64,000 nt of DNA from Acidobacteriota bacterium (GTDB taxonomy: Bacteria; Acidobacteriota; Thermoanaerobaculia; Multivoradales; Multivoraceae), in assembly GCA_026707325.1 (NCBI GenBank), contig JAPOXA010000206.1, positions 62,001 to 126,000 on the forward strand. The letters run 5' to 3'. The translations under genes and the position numbers were made by a program. The notes under the pieces were generated by a model. It did no database searches, was not told where the DNA came from, and saw only the letters and a list, made by a program, of their open reading frames with translations. Shown here one piece after another: positions 19,952 to 29,439 of the stretch; the first letter of the stretch is position 1; each line of letters opens with the position of its first letter.

Positions 19952-21226
19952 TCAGGCGGAAACTCTTGCCTTCACCGTGACGACGAACTCGTCGCGTCGG
20001 ACGGTCTCCTGAGTGCTGCTCTCGAAGTCCCGGAGAACGACGGTGTCAGCCGCGATCTCGTCCTCGCCCACAAGGACAACCCACCGGCAACCGCGGCGAC
20101 CGGCCTTTCGCAGTCCGGCCTTGAGGCTCCCCGCCGCGAACTCCGAGATTGCGGCTACGTCCGCGACCCGCAAGTCCTCCGCCAGTTCGAGGGCTACGTC
20201 GAGGGCAGCCGGGCCGACCGAGATGACACACACGGGGGCCGTCCGTCCGGCACGAAGCCGGGACGAATCCGGCAGGACATCGACCAGTCGGTCCTCCCCG
20301 ATCGCGAAACCGATGCCGGGTACGGCCGGGCCGCCGAGTTCTCCGATCAGGCCGTCGTAGCGGCCGCCGCCGAGGATCGCATCCTGTGCTCCCAGCGCCC
20401 CGGACGTGATCTCGAACACGGTCCGGGTGTAGTAGTCGAGGCCACGCACCAGCCTGTCGTCGATCCGGTAGGCGACGCCGAACCGTTCGAGTTGCCCGCA
20501 CACGACCTGGAAGTGCTCGCGGGCCGGCGCTCCCAGCACCTCGCGCAGGTGCGGCGCGGCCTCCAGCAGCTGCCTCTCGCCCGGCGCCTTCGTGTCGAGG
20601 ATGCGGAGCGGATTCGTTTCCAGGCGGCGCCGGCTGTCGGCGCCAAGTTCGTCGCGGTGCGGTTCAAGGAACTCGCGCAAGCGACGCGAGTAGAGCTGCC
20701 GGCACTCCGGATCGCCAACCGAGTTGATGCCCACCTCCAGGTCCTCGAACCCGAGTGCTTCCAGGAACCGAAGCAGCATGACGAGCAACTCGACATCGGT
20801 GTGCGGTCCCGGATCGCCGATCACCTCGGCGCCGATCTGGCTGAACTGGCGGTAGCGGCCGGCCTGGGGGCGCTCGTACCGGAAGTACGGCCCCATGTAG
20901 AAGACCTTGACTGGCTGGGGCCACGAAGCCATGTCGTGCTGAAGGTAAGCGCGGGCCACCGGCGCCGTGCCCTCCGGGCGAAGCGTCAGGCTGCGACCCT
21001 TCTTGTCGTCGAAGGTGTACATCTGCTTGCCGACGATCTCGCTTCCCTCGCCGACGCCACGCACGAAGAGATCCGTGTCCTCCACCACCGGAGTCCGCAC
21101 CTCGCGGTAGCCGTAGAGCGTGAACACGCGGCGTGCCGTCGCTTCCACTTGCGCGAACGTACCGGCCTCGCCCGGGAGCAGGTCCCGCATGCCCTTGACG
21201 GTCTGGAATCGCCGCTTGGCAGCCAT
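19952..21226 (-). CDS. hisS: Histidyl-tRNA synthetase
   Basis: 424 residues. It opens KRRFQTVKGMRDLLPGEAGT, a normal HisRS start, followed by motif 2 LRPEGTAPVARAYLQHDM, the histidine-binding loop RYRQFSQIGAEVIGD, signature LVRGLDYYTRTVFEI and the C-terminal anticodon-binding domain (VCVISVGPAALDVALELAED onward). It is the first gene of the hisS-aspS-aroB-ftsY-ribD-ribE run and is divergent from an AI-2E family transporter with 74 bases between. Confidence 0.95.
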   Translation of the reverse strand: MAAKRRFQTVKGMRDLLPGEAGTFAQVEATARRVFTLYGYREVRTPVVEDTDLFVRGVGEGSEIVGKQMYTFDDKKGRSLTLRPEGTAPVARAYLQHDMASWPQPVKVFYMGPYFRYERPQAGRYRQFSQIGAEVIGDPGPHTDVELLVMLLRFLEALGFEDLEVGINSVGDPECRQLYSRRLREFLEPHRDELGADSRRRLETNPLRILDTKAPGERQLLEAAPHLREVLGAPAREHFQVVCGQLERFGVAYRIDDRLVRGLDYYTRTVFEITSGALGAQDAILGGGRYDGLIGELGGPAVPGIGFAIGEDRLVDVLPDSSRLRAGRTAPVCVISVGPAALDVALELAEDLRVADVAAISEFAAGSLKAGLRKAGRRGCRWVVLVGEDEIAADTVVLRDFESSTQETVRRDEFVVTVKARVSA

Positions 21227-21300
21227 GGCGCGATCGTATCCACCCCTGAGCCGAAACGGACGCGGCTCCTCGGTGGTAGCGTCCCGCCGGGACGCACAAG

Positions 21301-22434
21301 GTGCAGATCGAACTCTCCGAACGCCAGCGCGCCACGGTCGCCACCGCGGCGACGATCGCGGCGGCCGCCGTCATCCTGGCCGCGGTGGTCGCCCTGTTCT
21401 GGGCCATCGGCAGCTTCTTCGCCGCGTTCTCCAACGTCTTCCTGCCGCTGGCGGTCGCCGCCGTGCTCGCGTTCGTGCTCAGGCCCTACTACGAGCTGCT
21501 GAACGAGCGGCTTCGGTTCCCGAAGATCCTGGCCGTAGCCGCCGTGTTGCTGTCGCTGCTCCTCCCCGTCGCCGGCTTCGCCTGGTTCTTCGGTGCGCTG
21601 GCGGCTTCGCAGATCACCGGCCTTCTCGACGCGCTTCCAGACGCCAAGGATCGCATCATGACCTGGGTATCGGAGAGCCTGCCGGCGCTCAACGAGTTCA
21701 TGGAGACCAACCCGTTCGCAGGCCGCATCAGCCAGGCAGTCGAGGAGATGGACCTGACGAGTCTTCTCCCCGGCTTCGGCCTCGTCGGCGACACGGCCCT
21801 GGAGGTACTCCAGAGTGTCGGCGCCGGTCTAGCCGCCCTCTTCGCCTGGGCGGTGCTTCCGGTCTACCTCTGCTTCTTCCTGATCGTCGAGCCGGACCGG
21901 TTCCGCAAGCTCGATCATCTCTTCCCGTTCCTCAAGCCCAGAACCCGGGAAGACGTGGTCTACCTGATCCAGGAGTTCATCGACATCCTCGTCGCCTTTT
22001 TCCGCGGGCAACTCGTCGTCGCCTTTCTCCAGGGAGCGCTCTTCGCCATCGGCTTCCAGGTCGCCGGTCTGCGCTACGGCCTCGTCCTGGGCCTGATGCT
22101 CGGCTTCCTCAACATCATCCCGTACCTCGGAAGCATCGTCGGCCTGGCGGTGGCCCTGCCGATCGGCTACTGGCAGGAGGGCGGTGGGCTCCAGCTCGTC
22201 ATCTGGGTCGTGGTCGTCTTCGCGCTCGTCCAGCTCATCGAGGCCTACGTGCTCACGCCACGGATCATGGGCGACCGCACCGGGTTGCACCCGATGGCGA
22301 TCATCGTCGCCGTCTTCTTCTGGGGCTCGGCGCTCAATGGCATCGCCGGCATGATCCTGGCGATCCCGCTGACCGCGTTCCTCGTCGTGTTCTGGCGTCT
22401 GGCGCGGGAGCGCTACATCGGCGAGGTGGTGTAG
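21301..22434 (+). CDS. AI-2E family (PerM/TqsA-type) membrane transporter
   Basis: 377 residues from GTG 21301. About eight membrane helices are predicted: two near the N-terminus (ATIAAAAVILAAVVALFWAI and FSNVFLPLAVAAVLAFVLRP), a middle soluble part, then a helical bundle with the family motifs GLRYGLVLGLMLGFLNIIPY and LGSIVGLAVALPIG, and EAYVLTPRIMGDRTGLHP. The family includes exporters of autoinducer-2 and other solutes as well as uncharacterised permeases, so the substrate is not known. Confidence 0.88.
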   Translation: MQIELSERQRATVATAATIAAAAVILAAVVALFWAIGSFFAAFSNVFLPLAVAAVLAFVLRPYYELLNERLRFPKILAVAAVLLSLLLPVAGFAWFFGALAASQITGLLDALPDAKDRIMTWVSESLPALNEFMETNPFAGRISQAVEEMDLTSLLPGFGLVGDTALEVLQSVGAGLAALFAWAVLPVYLCFFLIVEPDRFRKLDHLFPFLKPRTREDVVYLIQEFIDILVAFFRGQLVVAFLQGALFAIGFQVAGLRYGLVLGLMLGFLNIIPYLGSIVGLAVALPIGYWQEGGGLQLVIWVVVVFALVQLIEAYVLTPRIMGDRTGLHPMAIIVAVFFWGSALNGIAGMILAIPLTAFLVVFWRLARERYIGEVV

Positions 22435-22441
22435 GCCCCAG

Positions 22442-25400
22442 CTACAGAAGCACGAGCCGGCCGGAAGCCGGCGCTCCAGTCAGTTGCTGGAGGGCGTAGC
22501 AGTACCAGCGGACCTGGCGGCGGTAGCGGTCGCCGCGGGTGACGCCGTTGCCGGCGGAACCGTCGCCTGAGGGCGCGTCGAGATCGCCGAGGTCCGTCTT
22601 CCAGTCGACGATGATCCAGTTCCCGTCGTCGTCGAGGTAGGCGAGGTCGATCGCACCCTCGACGATCCGCCGCTCCGCATCGCCGTCCAGGGGCAGGAGG
22701 AACGGCGTCTCGCGCAGCACTCGTTGCGACGTCCGGGCGGCTTTCGCCGCCGGGCTGGCAAGCGCGGCCGTCACGACGGCTTCCGCCGCCGCCACTTCGG
22801 CGGCCGTCGAGCCGATCAGGGCGCCGTGAAGCCGCGTCAGTTCGCCAATTCGCTTCGGCTCGCCGTCCAGCGGCGCGTCGCGCAGCACGGTGTGGACCAG
22901 GCTGCCGAAGCGCTTCCCGCCGGGCCGGTCGCCTGATCGTACCAGTTGCTCGATTGCAACCTCGACGAGCTCGACCGGCGGTTCACTGTCGAGTTCGGTG
23001 ACCGCGACCGGCCGGGCGCTCGGTTCCTTGCCTCGGGCAACCAGATCCTCACCGTGACTCCGCCAGCGCTCGAAGCGTTCGCGGTTCGCGTCGTCGCCCG
23101 CGTCGATGAGCAGGTCCTCGCCAAGCAGGCCGTAGCTCGCAGGCGGCTTCTCGTCGACCAGCTCGGCGTCCCACCAGACGACGTCGTAGCCGTCGGCGGC
23201 GCCGACCGCGTCGACCTCGCCGCCGGGGGTTGCCTGAGCCTCGTCGTCCCCGCCCTCGCCGGCGGCCCCTCTCACCGCCTCGCTGCCGCCGAAGCGGTGC
23301 CGACCCGGCCGGACCGACCCCTCCGGCTGCGGCTGGTGGTCGAACTCGCCCGGGCGTTTCGCCACCGACCGCTCGCCGAACGCCGGGCAGCCCGCCGCCG
23401 GCTCGGACTGGCGCCACCGCTCCGCCGGCGGATAGACCGCGTCGTTCAGGCACTGGACCCAGCCCTTCCGTTGCGCATCGCCGACCGCCGGCACGACGAG
23501 CAGATCGCGGGCCCGGGTGGCGGCGACGTAGGCGACCCGCACGCCCTCGGCCTCCTCGCGGCGATCCTCGATCTCGTTGGCCTCGATGAGCTCCTGCGGC
23601 GAAAGGCCGAGGAGCCTCATGGCGCACAGGCCGTCCTCCGGTCGCACGGTCCGCTCGGCGCCGCGCGACAGGCCCGCCGTCATGTCGGCGAGGATGACGA
23701 CCGGGAACTCCAGCCCCTTGGCGGTGTGTACGGTCATGATCCGCACTCCCTCGGCGTCCTCCTCTACCACGGGCGCCTGGGTGCTGGCCGGCCGCTCGGC
23801 CTCCTCGTCCAGTTGCTCGACGAAGCCGCGGAAGGAGCGGCCGCCGGCCAGCTCGTAGCGGCGGGCGAGATCGCACACACGCTGCGCGTTGCCCAGGACC
23901 TGGTTGCCGGCCGGCCGTAGCGCCATCGACGCCTGGGCCCGGGGCCTGGCCAGCACCTCCTGCACCGTGCCTACGATCGGGCGGTAGTTCCGGCGACGGT
24001 GGAGCTCGGCGAGGAAGTCCAGCACTTCGACCAGCGAGGCGAACTCCGGCGGCGGCTCGCCGTCGTCGCCACGAGCGCGCCGCGGCGCCCGGTACGGATG
24101 CCAGCCGCCGTAGCGGCCCTTGAAGCGAAGCAGCGTCTCGTCGTCGAACGCGAACAGGCCGCCACGCAGCGTGGCGTAGACGGAGAGGTCGTCGTCCGGC
24201 CACTCCACCGCCTTGAGCGCCGACCGCATCGCCTCCACCTCCTCCCGTTCGTGGAAGGAGCGGGCGCCGAGCAGGAGATGGGGAATGCCCACCGCCTCCA
24301 GCCCGCGCACGTACTCACGGGACGTATCGCGGTTCCAGCTCAGGAAGCGGCGGAAGAGGAGGCAGACGTCCCGCGGCCGGACCGGCGAGCGCATGCGCTG
24401 GCCGGGGCGTTCCGGGTCCGGCACCTCGACCTCGAAGCCGCTGTCCTCGATCAGCCAGCGCACGAACTCGACCGTGGCGTAGGGCTGGCACGCCTCGATC
24501 TCCACGTTGCTCAGGTTGCGGCGACCATAGGGCCTGGGCGCCGGCAGCGCGACCACCGCGGGCTGGCCCGGGATCGTCGGGCGATGCTCGCCCAGAGCGA
24601 TGTAGTCCGCGCTGCCGGCGTCGTGGTCGCCGGTCATCAGCGGGGCGAAGGCCGCGTTGACCAGCCGCTGGATCGGCGCCACCGAGCGGAAGCTCGTCGT
24701 CAGGTGGAGGATCCGGACGCCGCGCTCGGCGAGCAGGTCCTTCACGTCGTGGTAGAGCACGACGTCGGCGCGGCGGAAGCGGTAGATCGACTGTTTCGGA
24801 TCCCCGACCACGAAGAGCTTGCCCGGAGCCGGCCGCACCCGCCTCCAGTGGTCCTCGTCCGCGTCGTCGGCCGATAGCAGCAGCAGGATCTCCGCCTGGA
24901 GCGGATCCGTGTCCTGGAACTCGTCGATGAACAGGTGGCTATAGCGCCGCTGCAGGTGGGCGCGCACCGCGCCGTCCGAGCACAGCAGGTCGCGGGCCTT
25001 GATCAGGAGATCGTGGAAGTCCAGCTTGCCGAGAGCGCCCTTCGCCTCCTCGTAGCGTTCGACCGCGCCGGCGAGTTCGTCCCGGAGCAGCGCCACGAGG
25101 TCCGCGTTGACCGCCTCCACGAACTCCTCCAGGCGCTCCGCCAGCCGCTTCCAGAGTTCCCAGATCTGCTCCCGGGCGACTCCCTCCGCGAAACCGCCGC
25201 GACCCTTGCGGGGCGCGCCGAAGCCGCTCAGGCGACGCCGCAGCTCGACGAACCGGGCTTCCAACTGGTCCAGGAACGCCTCCCCGCCCTCCTCTCCGGC
25301 ACCGGTGCCCGACGAGCCGGAGGCCTCGAGTTCCCGCGCCCGGGCGATCCAGGCCGCGAGTTCCACCACCCGGTCGAGACCGCGACGCAGGATGTCGCCG

Positions 25401-26104
25401 CGCCGTCCGTGCCGCAGGAGGTCGGCGAGGCGCTCCACCCGCGCCGCGAGGTCCGCGATCTCCGCCTCGCGATCGAACTCCGGCCGCCGCCAGCTCGCCG
25501 GGAAGTCGCGCCACTCCACCAGACGCCAGGCGGTGTCGCGCAACTGGTCGAGCGGCGGCCGCTGCGGCGACCACGGCCCGACGGTGAGCCGCGCCAGCTC
25601 CCGCCGCAGGCCTGGCGGCATCGATTCGAGTTGCTCCTCGATCCAGCGCCGGAAGGCGCGGTTGAAGAGGCGCGGCGCCTCGTCCTCGGCCAGTTCGCCG
25701 AAACCCGGGTCGACGCCGGCTTCGACCGGCCGTTCCCTGAGGATCTCCGCGCACAGCGAGTGGATCGTGCCGATGGACGCTTCCTCCAGGCGGGAGATCG
25801 CGGCCTCCAGGTTGTCCGTCCGTTCCCCAACCTCGCCCGCGGCCCGCAACTCCAGCAGGCGCTTGTCCAGCTCCTCCCGCAGGCGGAGCTTCAGCTCGCC
25901 GGCGGCCTTCCGCGTGAAGGTGACGGCCGCCAGACCGTCGACCTTGCCGAGGCCCTGCTCCAGGATCGCCACCAGCCGCTCGACCAGCACCGTCGTCTTG
26001 CCGGTGCCGGCCGCCGCCTCGACCAACTGGCTCTCCTCCAGGGCCTCCCGAATCCTCCTCCGGGCGGATTCGTCGGCAAGGAGCGGTGCGGCCCCGACCG
26101 TCAC
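22442..26104 (-). CDS. addA: ATP-dependent helicase/nuclease, AddA type
   Basis: 1220 residues from GTG 26104, overlapping the addB stop as GTGA. UvrD-type helicase motifs are complete: Walker A AAAGTGKT (residues 30-37), motif Ia AVTFTRKAAGEL, motif II LFIDEFQDTDPLQ, VGDPKQSIYRFRRADV, the late motif GVRIMTVHTAKGLEFPVVIL and YVAATRARDLLVV. The C-terminal PD-(D/E)XK nuclease motif is EGAIDLAYLDDDGNWIIVDW followed by KTD. With AddB it resects double-strand breaks for RecA. A stretch around residues 1000-1060 is Gly/Glu-rich and unusually divergent. Confidence 0.92.
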   Translation of the reverse strand: MTVGAAPLLADESARRRIREALEESQLVEAAAGTGKTTVLVERLVAILEQGLGKVDGLAAVTFTRKAAGELKLRLREELDKRLLELRAAGEVGERTDNLEAAISRLEEASIGTIHSLCAEILRERPVEAGVDPGFGELAEDEAPRLFNRAFRRWIEEQLESMPPGLRRELARLTVGPWSPQRPPLDQLRDTAWRLVEWRDFPASWRRPEFDREAEIADLAARVERLADLLRHGRRGDILRRGLDRVVELAAWIARARELEASGSSGTGAGEEGGEAFLDQLEARFVELRRRLSGFGAPRKGRGGFAEGVAREQIWELWKRLAERLEEFVEAVNADLVALLRDELAGAVERYEEAKGALGKLDFHDLLIKARDLLCSDGAVRAHLQRRYSHLFIDEFQDTDPLQAEILLLLSADDADEDHWRRVRPAPGKLFVVGDPKQSIYRFRRADVVLYHDVKDLLAERGVRILHLTTSFRSVAPIQRLVNAAFAPLMTGDHDAGSADYIALGEHRPTIPGQPAVVALPAPRPYGRRNLSNVEIEACQPYATVEFVRWLIEDSGFEVEVPDPERPGQRMRSPVRPRDVCLLFRRFLSWNRDTSREYVRGLEAVGIPHLLLGARSFHEREEVEAMRSALKAVEWPDDDLSVYATLRGGLFAFDDETLLRFKGRYGGWHPYRAPRRARGDDGEPPPEFASLVEVLDFLAELHRRRNYRPIVGTVQEVLARPRAQASMALRPAGNQVLGNAQRVCDLARRYELAGGRSFRGFVEQLDEEAERPASTQAPVVEEDAEGVRIMTVHTAKGLEFPVVILADMTAGLSRGAERTVRPEDGLCAMRLLGLSPQELIEANEIEDRREEAEGVRVAYVAATRARDLLVVPAVGDAQRKGWVQCLNDAVYPPAERWRQSEPAAGCPAFGERSVAKRPGEFDHQPQPEGSVRPGRHRFGGSEAVRGAAGEGGDDEAQATPGGEVDAVGAADGYDVVWWDAELVDEKPPASYGLLGEDLLIDAGDDANRERFERWRSHGEDLVARGKEPSARPVAVTELDSEPPVELVEVAIEQLVRSGDRPGGKRFGSLVHTVLRDAPLDGEPKRIGELTRLHGALIGSTAAEVAAAEAVVTAALASPAAKAARTSQRVLRETPFLLPLDGDAERRIVEGAIDLAYLDDDGNWIIVDWKTDLGDLDAPSGDGSAGNGVTRGDRYRRQVRWYCYALQQLTGAPASGRLVLL

Positions 26105-29100
26105 GGTTCGAGCCTCAGTTCGTGAAGCGGCTCGAGGCGGCGCCTCTGCTTGCGGGCGACGCGCAGATCCTCGTACGGCCCGCAGACGGGTCGGTAGTCG
26201 CAGTAGCGGCACTCGTCCTTGTCCGGCGCCGCGGGCAGAAAGCCCTCTTCCAGGGCGCCGTCGACGGTGTCCAGCATCCTGCGGGCCGCGCCGCGGCTGC
26301 GCTCGTCGAGCCGGACGGAGACGACGCGGTAGCCGCCCCGCTGCGTGCAGTAGGAGAGCCGGCCCGAGACGACCTCCCGCTCGAGCACGGCCTCGGCCGC
26401 CAGGCTGTAGAGAACCGGCTGCAGCACCTTGCCGCCGCCAATCACGAGAGATGTCCCGGCGTGGCGCGCGCCGCCCGTCTTGTGGTCGGTCACCCGCAGG
26501 CGGCCGGCGGCGTCCGCTTCGACCAGGTCGATCGAGCCTCTGAGTCGCGCGCCGCCCTGCACCTCGGCCGGTTCCGGGACGCTCTTCGGGTCCCGCTCGC
26601 CCGACCGCGAGAGCCCGAACCCGAGCTCGGCGTGGACCGGTGTCCAGCCTCCCTCCTCGTCCGCCACCTGGCGGAGCCATCCGCGCAGGTCGCCGCGCAG
26701 AGCCTCGAACTCGGCCCTCCACACGCCCTCGATCGGCGGCGCCAACCGGTCCCGGTAGTCGCGCTCGGCCCCCTCGAGAACAACGTCGAGCACGCCGAAC
26801 ACGTCGTCGAGCCGCGGGGGCGTCACCGGCAGGAGTCCGGCCTCCCGGAGAGCGCCGAACAGCCGGAACTGGATCTCGTGGAAGATGCCGCCCCGGGTCA
26901 TCGGGTCCAACTGCTCGAGCTGCACGAGTTCGTCGCGCGGCCGCAGGTAGAGGACCGCCTGGAGGAAGAACCGGTAGGGACAGGCGGCGAAGTTCTGGAG
27001 CGCGGTCGGCGAGTAGGAGCGCTGCCCGATCCGGTGCCGCGACAGGTACTCCCGGGCCTCGTCGCCGGCGTCGACCAGGCCGTCAACCGGGAACCAGCCC
27101 TTGCGCCAGCGTCTGGCCCGGGCGCGCAAGGCGCGCGCGAGGTGCTCGTTCGAGGAGAGCAGGAATCGCGCCCGGCCCTGGCGCTCCGCCGCAGGCAGTG
27201 CGCCTCCGAGCAGCGGCTGGAGCATGGCGAGGTCGAACTCCGCCTCGTCGATCGCCTCGTCCGGGTCGGCGGGGGCCGGCCAGCCGACGACCGCCGCGCC
27301 GGCGGCCGCAGCCCGCCGGCCCAACGTGTCGAGGTCCGGCAGCCGGCCTTCCGCGGCCCGCAGCAGGTCCAGGGCGTAGAGCGACGGCACCCGGGCCCGG
27401 CCCTGCACCAGGTCGACCCGCGGGTAGGACGCGTCGAGCCGCCCGGCCGCCGCGCCGGCCGCGAGCCGCAGGAGGAGTTGCTCGCGACGCGTTCGGTCGA
27501 TGTCGACCACCAGGCGGTAGCCCGCCCCGCCGAGAGCGCGGCGGCGCTCGTCGAGCAGCAGAGCGTCCTCCCCCGAACGCCGCGGAAAGACCCCTTCGGC
27601 GAGCCCGGGCACGAAGACGAGATCGAAGGAGCGACCCGCCGCCTCTTCCACTCGGCCGACGAAGACGCGCCCATAGCGGCGGTTCGGCGGTTCGCGGCGG
27701 CTGAATCCGAGGCGCTCGGCGAGCACCCGCTCGACTTCTGCGAGGCCGACCTCGTCGACCTCCGACAGCGGCCGCAGCTCCGCCAGGATCTCGAGCACGG
27801 ACTCCGGGCGCCGCAGCGACATCGTCGCCAGCCGGCCGAGGCGGCCGAGCCAGACGCCCCAGTCGGCGCTCTCCGGCAGATCGTCCAGAAACTCCACCAG
27901 TGGCAGCGCGAAGCTCCTGAGAGTGGCCAGACGCACGATCTGGCGCTCCAGGTAGCCACGGCGGCCTTCGTTCTCGTCGGCGGCTTCGCGGAGCTGCAGT
28001 CGGAACTCGGCGTCGAGCCCTTCAAGGCGCTTCCGCCAGCGGTCGGCACCGCCGACCACGGCCGCGTCCACCAGCAGTCGCTCCCACCGCGCGGGGGCGC
28101 GGAGCGCGCCGGCCGGGGCCGCGTCTTCCTCGGAAGCGTCGCCGTCCACAGCACCGGCAGCCGCGGACTCCGGGCTCGCCGGCGCCGTCTCGGGAGGCTC
28201 CGCCGACTTGAGCACGAGCTGCTCGCCGGCCGGTTCCACCCAGGGGACATCCTCGACCTTGGGCGGCGCGCCATCGGCGGCCGGCTTCGGTGTCTGGCCG
28301 AGCGACAGGTACTCCGCGAACCGGCTCGCCGAGAGCCGCTCACCGGCGCAGGCGAGCAGGGCAAGGAAGGCGCGGCCGGCCGGGTTGGGACGCAGCGAAC
28401 CGCGCGTGACGTAGGCCGGGATCCTCGCGCGGTCGAGAGCGTCCTCGATCAGCGGCAGGTAGGCCGCGGGCTGGCGCGCCAGGATCGCGATCCGGTCGAA
28501 AGGGAGGCCGGCGGCAGCGGCCGCCCGGATGCGGCGCGCGATCTCGACGCACTCCTGGCCCTCCCCCGCCGCGGAGAACAGGTCGACCGACGTGGTCGTT
28601 TCGGTGGCGGGGGGAGTCCCGGCCGCGTCCGGTCCCGTCTCGAAGACGAAGCGCTGCACGCGGCTGAGCGCACCGTGTCGGTCGCCTTCCGTCTCCCGGT
28701 CGAGATCGGTTACGGTCCCATCGCCCAGCACGGAACTCAGCCACTCCAACGACTCCCCGTCCCCCGCGACCGCCGTCGCCAGCACCTCGCGGCCGCGGGC
28801 CGCAAGGGACCGGAGGACCTCCGCATGGGCCCGGCTTCGCAGGGGAAGATCGAGCCAGATCGAGCGCCGGGGCACGCTTGCCCGTCCCTCGGCGAGAGCC
28901 TCGGCGGCAAGGCGAAGCACAGCGGGACGGTCGGCCAGTCCGAAGCGCTTCATCTCTTCCGAGAAGCGGTCGAGCAGGAGTCCCAGGTCCCTCGTACCGT
29001 CGTCGTCCATGAGCGCCGTCGCAGGGACGCCGGCCGCCCGCAGTTCGCCGATCGTCGAGGCCAGCGAGCGGGCGAACCCCGGCATGCCGGCAACCGGCGA

Positions 29101-29439
29101 CAGGCGCTCCAGTTCGCCGTTCGCTTCCGCCAACCGCGCGGCACGGGCCGCGATCGCCTCCGTTCCGAGCGGCGTGATCGGGCGCAGACCGCGGGCCGCC
29201 AGATCGAGCGCGGCGGCCTGGAGCGTCCATTGGTCGAACGACATCGCGTGGACGCCCAGTACGCCGTCGCCGGTCCCTGACAGCCGGCGCAACAGGTCGT
29301 CCGCGGCGCCGCGGGACGGCGCGAGCAGCAGGACCTCGCCGCCATCCCGCAGGAACTCGCGCAACCGGCGCCCGGCCGTCGCCAGCCTCGCCCGGGCAGA
29401 AGCCGAAACCAGGATCGGCGCGGTGGCCCGGTCCGTCAC
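26101..29439 (-). CDS. addB: AddB-type exonuclease subunit with PD-(D/E)XK nuclease
   Basis: 1112 residues from GTG 29439. The N-terminal helicase-like part has lost Walker A (LLLAPSRGAADDLLRR instead of GxxGxGKT), which is common in the PSR/LPxRRA-type AddB branch. The C-terminal nuclease contains GSIDLVEADAAGRLRVTDHK then TGG, and iron-sulfur-type cysteines are visible as FAACPYRFFLQ and CRYCDYRPVC, as expected for AddB. It acts with AddA on double-strand breaks. The gene overlaps PQQ-propeller gene 29436-30857 upstream and addA downstream by four bases each, so all three are translated from one message. Confidence 0.9.
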   Translation of the reverse strand: MTDRATAPILVSASARARLATAGRRLREFLRDGGEVLLLAPSRGAADDLLRRLSGTGDGVLGVHAMSFDQWTLQAAALDLAARGLRPITPLGTEAIAARAARLAEANGELERLSPVAGMPGFARSLASTIGELRAAGVPATALMDDDGTRDLGLLLDRFSEEMKRFGLADRPAVLRLAAEALAEGRASVPRRSIWLDLPLRSRAHAEVLRSLAARGREVLATAVAGDGESLEWLSSVLGDGTVTDLDRETEGDRHGALSRVQRFVFETGPDAAGTPPATETTTSVDLFSAAGEGQECVEIARRIRAAAAAGLPFDRIAILARQPAAYLPLIEDALDRARIPAYVTRGSLRPNPAGRAFLALLACAGERLSASRFAEYLSLGQTPKPAADGAPPKVEDVPWVEPAGEQLVLKSAEPPETAPASPESAAAGAVDGDASEEDAAPAGALRAPARWERLLVDAAVVGGADRWRKRLEGLDAEFRLQLREAADENEGRRGYLERQIVRLATLRSFALPLVEFLDDLPESADWGVWLGRLGRLATMSLRRPESVLEILAELRPLSEVDEVGLAEVERVLAERLGFSRREPPNRRYGRVFVGRVEEAAGRSFDLVFVPGLAEGVFPRRSGEDALLLDERRRALGGAGYRLVVDIDRTRREQLLLRLAAGAAAGRLDASYPRVDLVQGRARVPSLYALDLLRAAEGRLPDLDTLGRRAAAAGAAVVGWPAPADPDEAIDEAEFDLAMLQPLLGGALPAAERQGRARFLLSSNEHLARALRARARRWRKGWFPVDGLVDAGDEAREYLSRHRIGQRSYSPTALQNFAACPYRFFLQAVLYLRPRDELVQLEQLDPMTRGGIFHEIQFRLFGALREAGLLPVTPPRLDDVFGVLDVVLEGAERDYRDRLAPPIEGVWRAEFEALRGDLRGWLRQVADEEGGWTPVHAELGFGLSRSGERDPKSVPEPAEVQGGARLRGSIDLVEADAAGRLRVTDHKTGGARHAGTSLVIGGGKVLQPVLYSLAAEAVLEREVVSGRLSYCTQRGGYRVVSVRLDERSRGAARRMLDTVDGALEEGFLPAAPDKDECRYCDYRPVCGPYEDLRVARKQRRRLEPLHELRLEP

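Noticed and set aside
17711..21502. 1263-codon plus-strand frame across aroB, aspS and hisS
   Set aside because: Composition is shadow-like (runs of Arg, Asp, Val, His) and it crosses three well-supported genes.
26086..29280. Very long open frame opposite addB
   Set aside because: Antisense frame kept open by high GC; no domain, and addB motifs on the other strand are clear.
26101..29439. Loss of Walker A in AddB as a sign of inactivation
   Set aside because: Many AddB proteins lack it and act through the nuclease and iron-sulfur domains, which are intact here.
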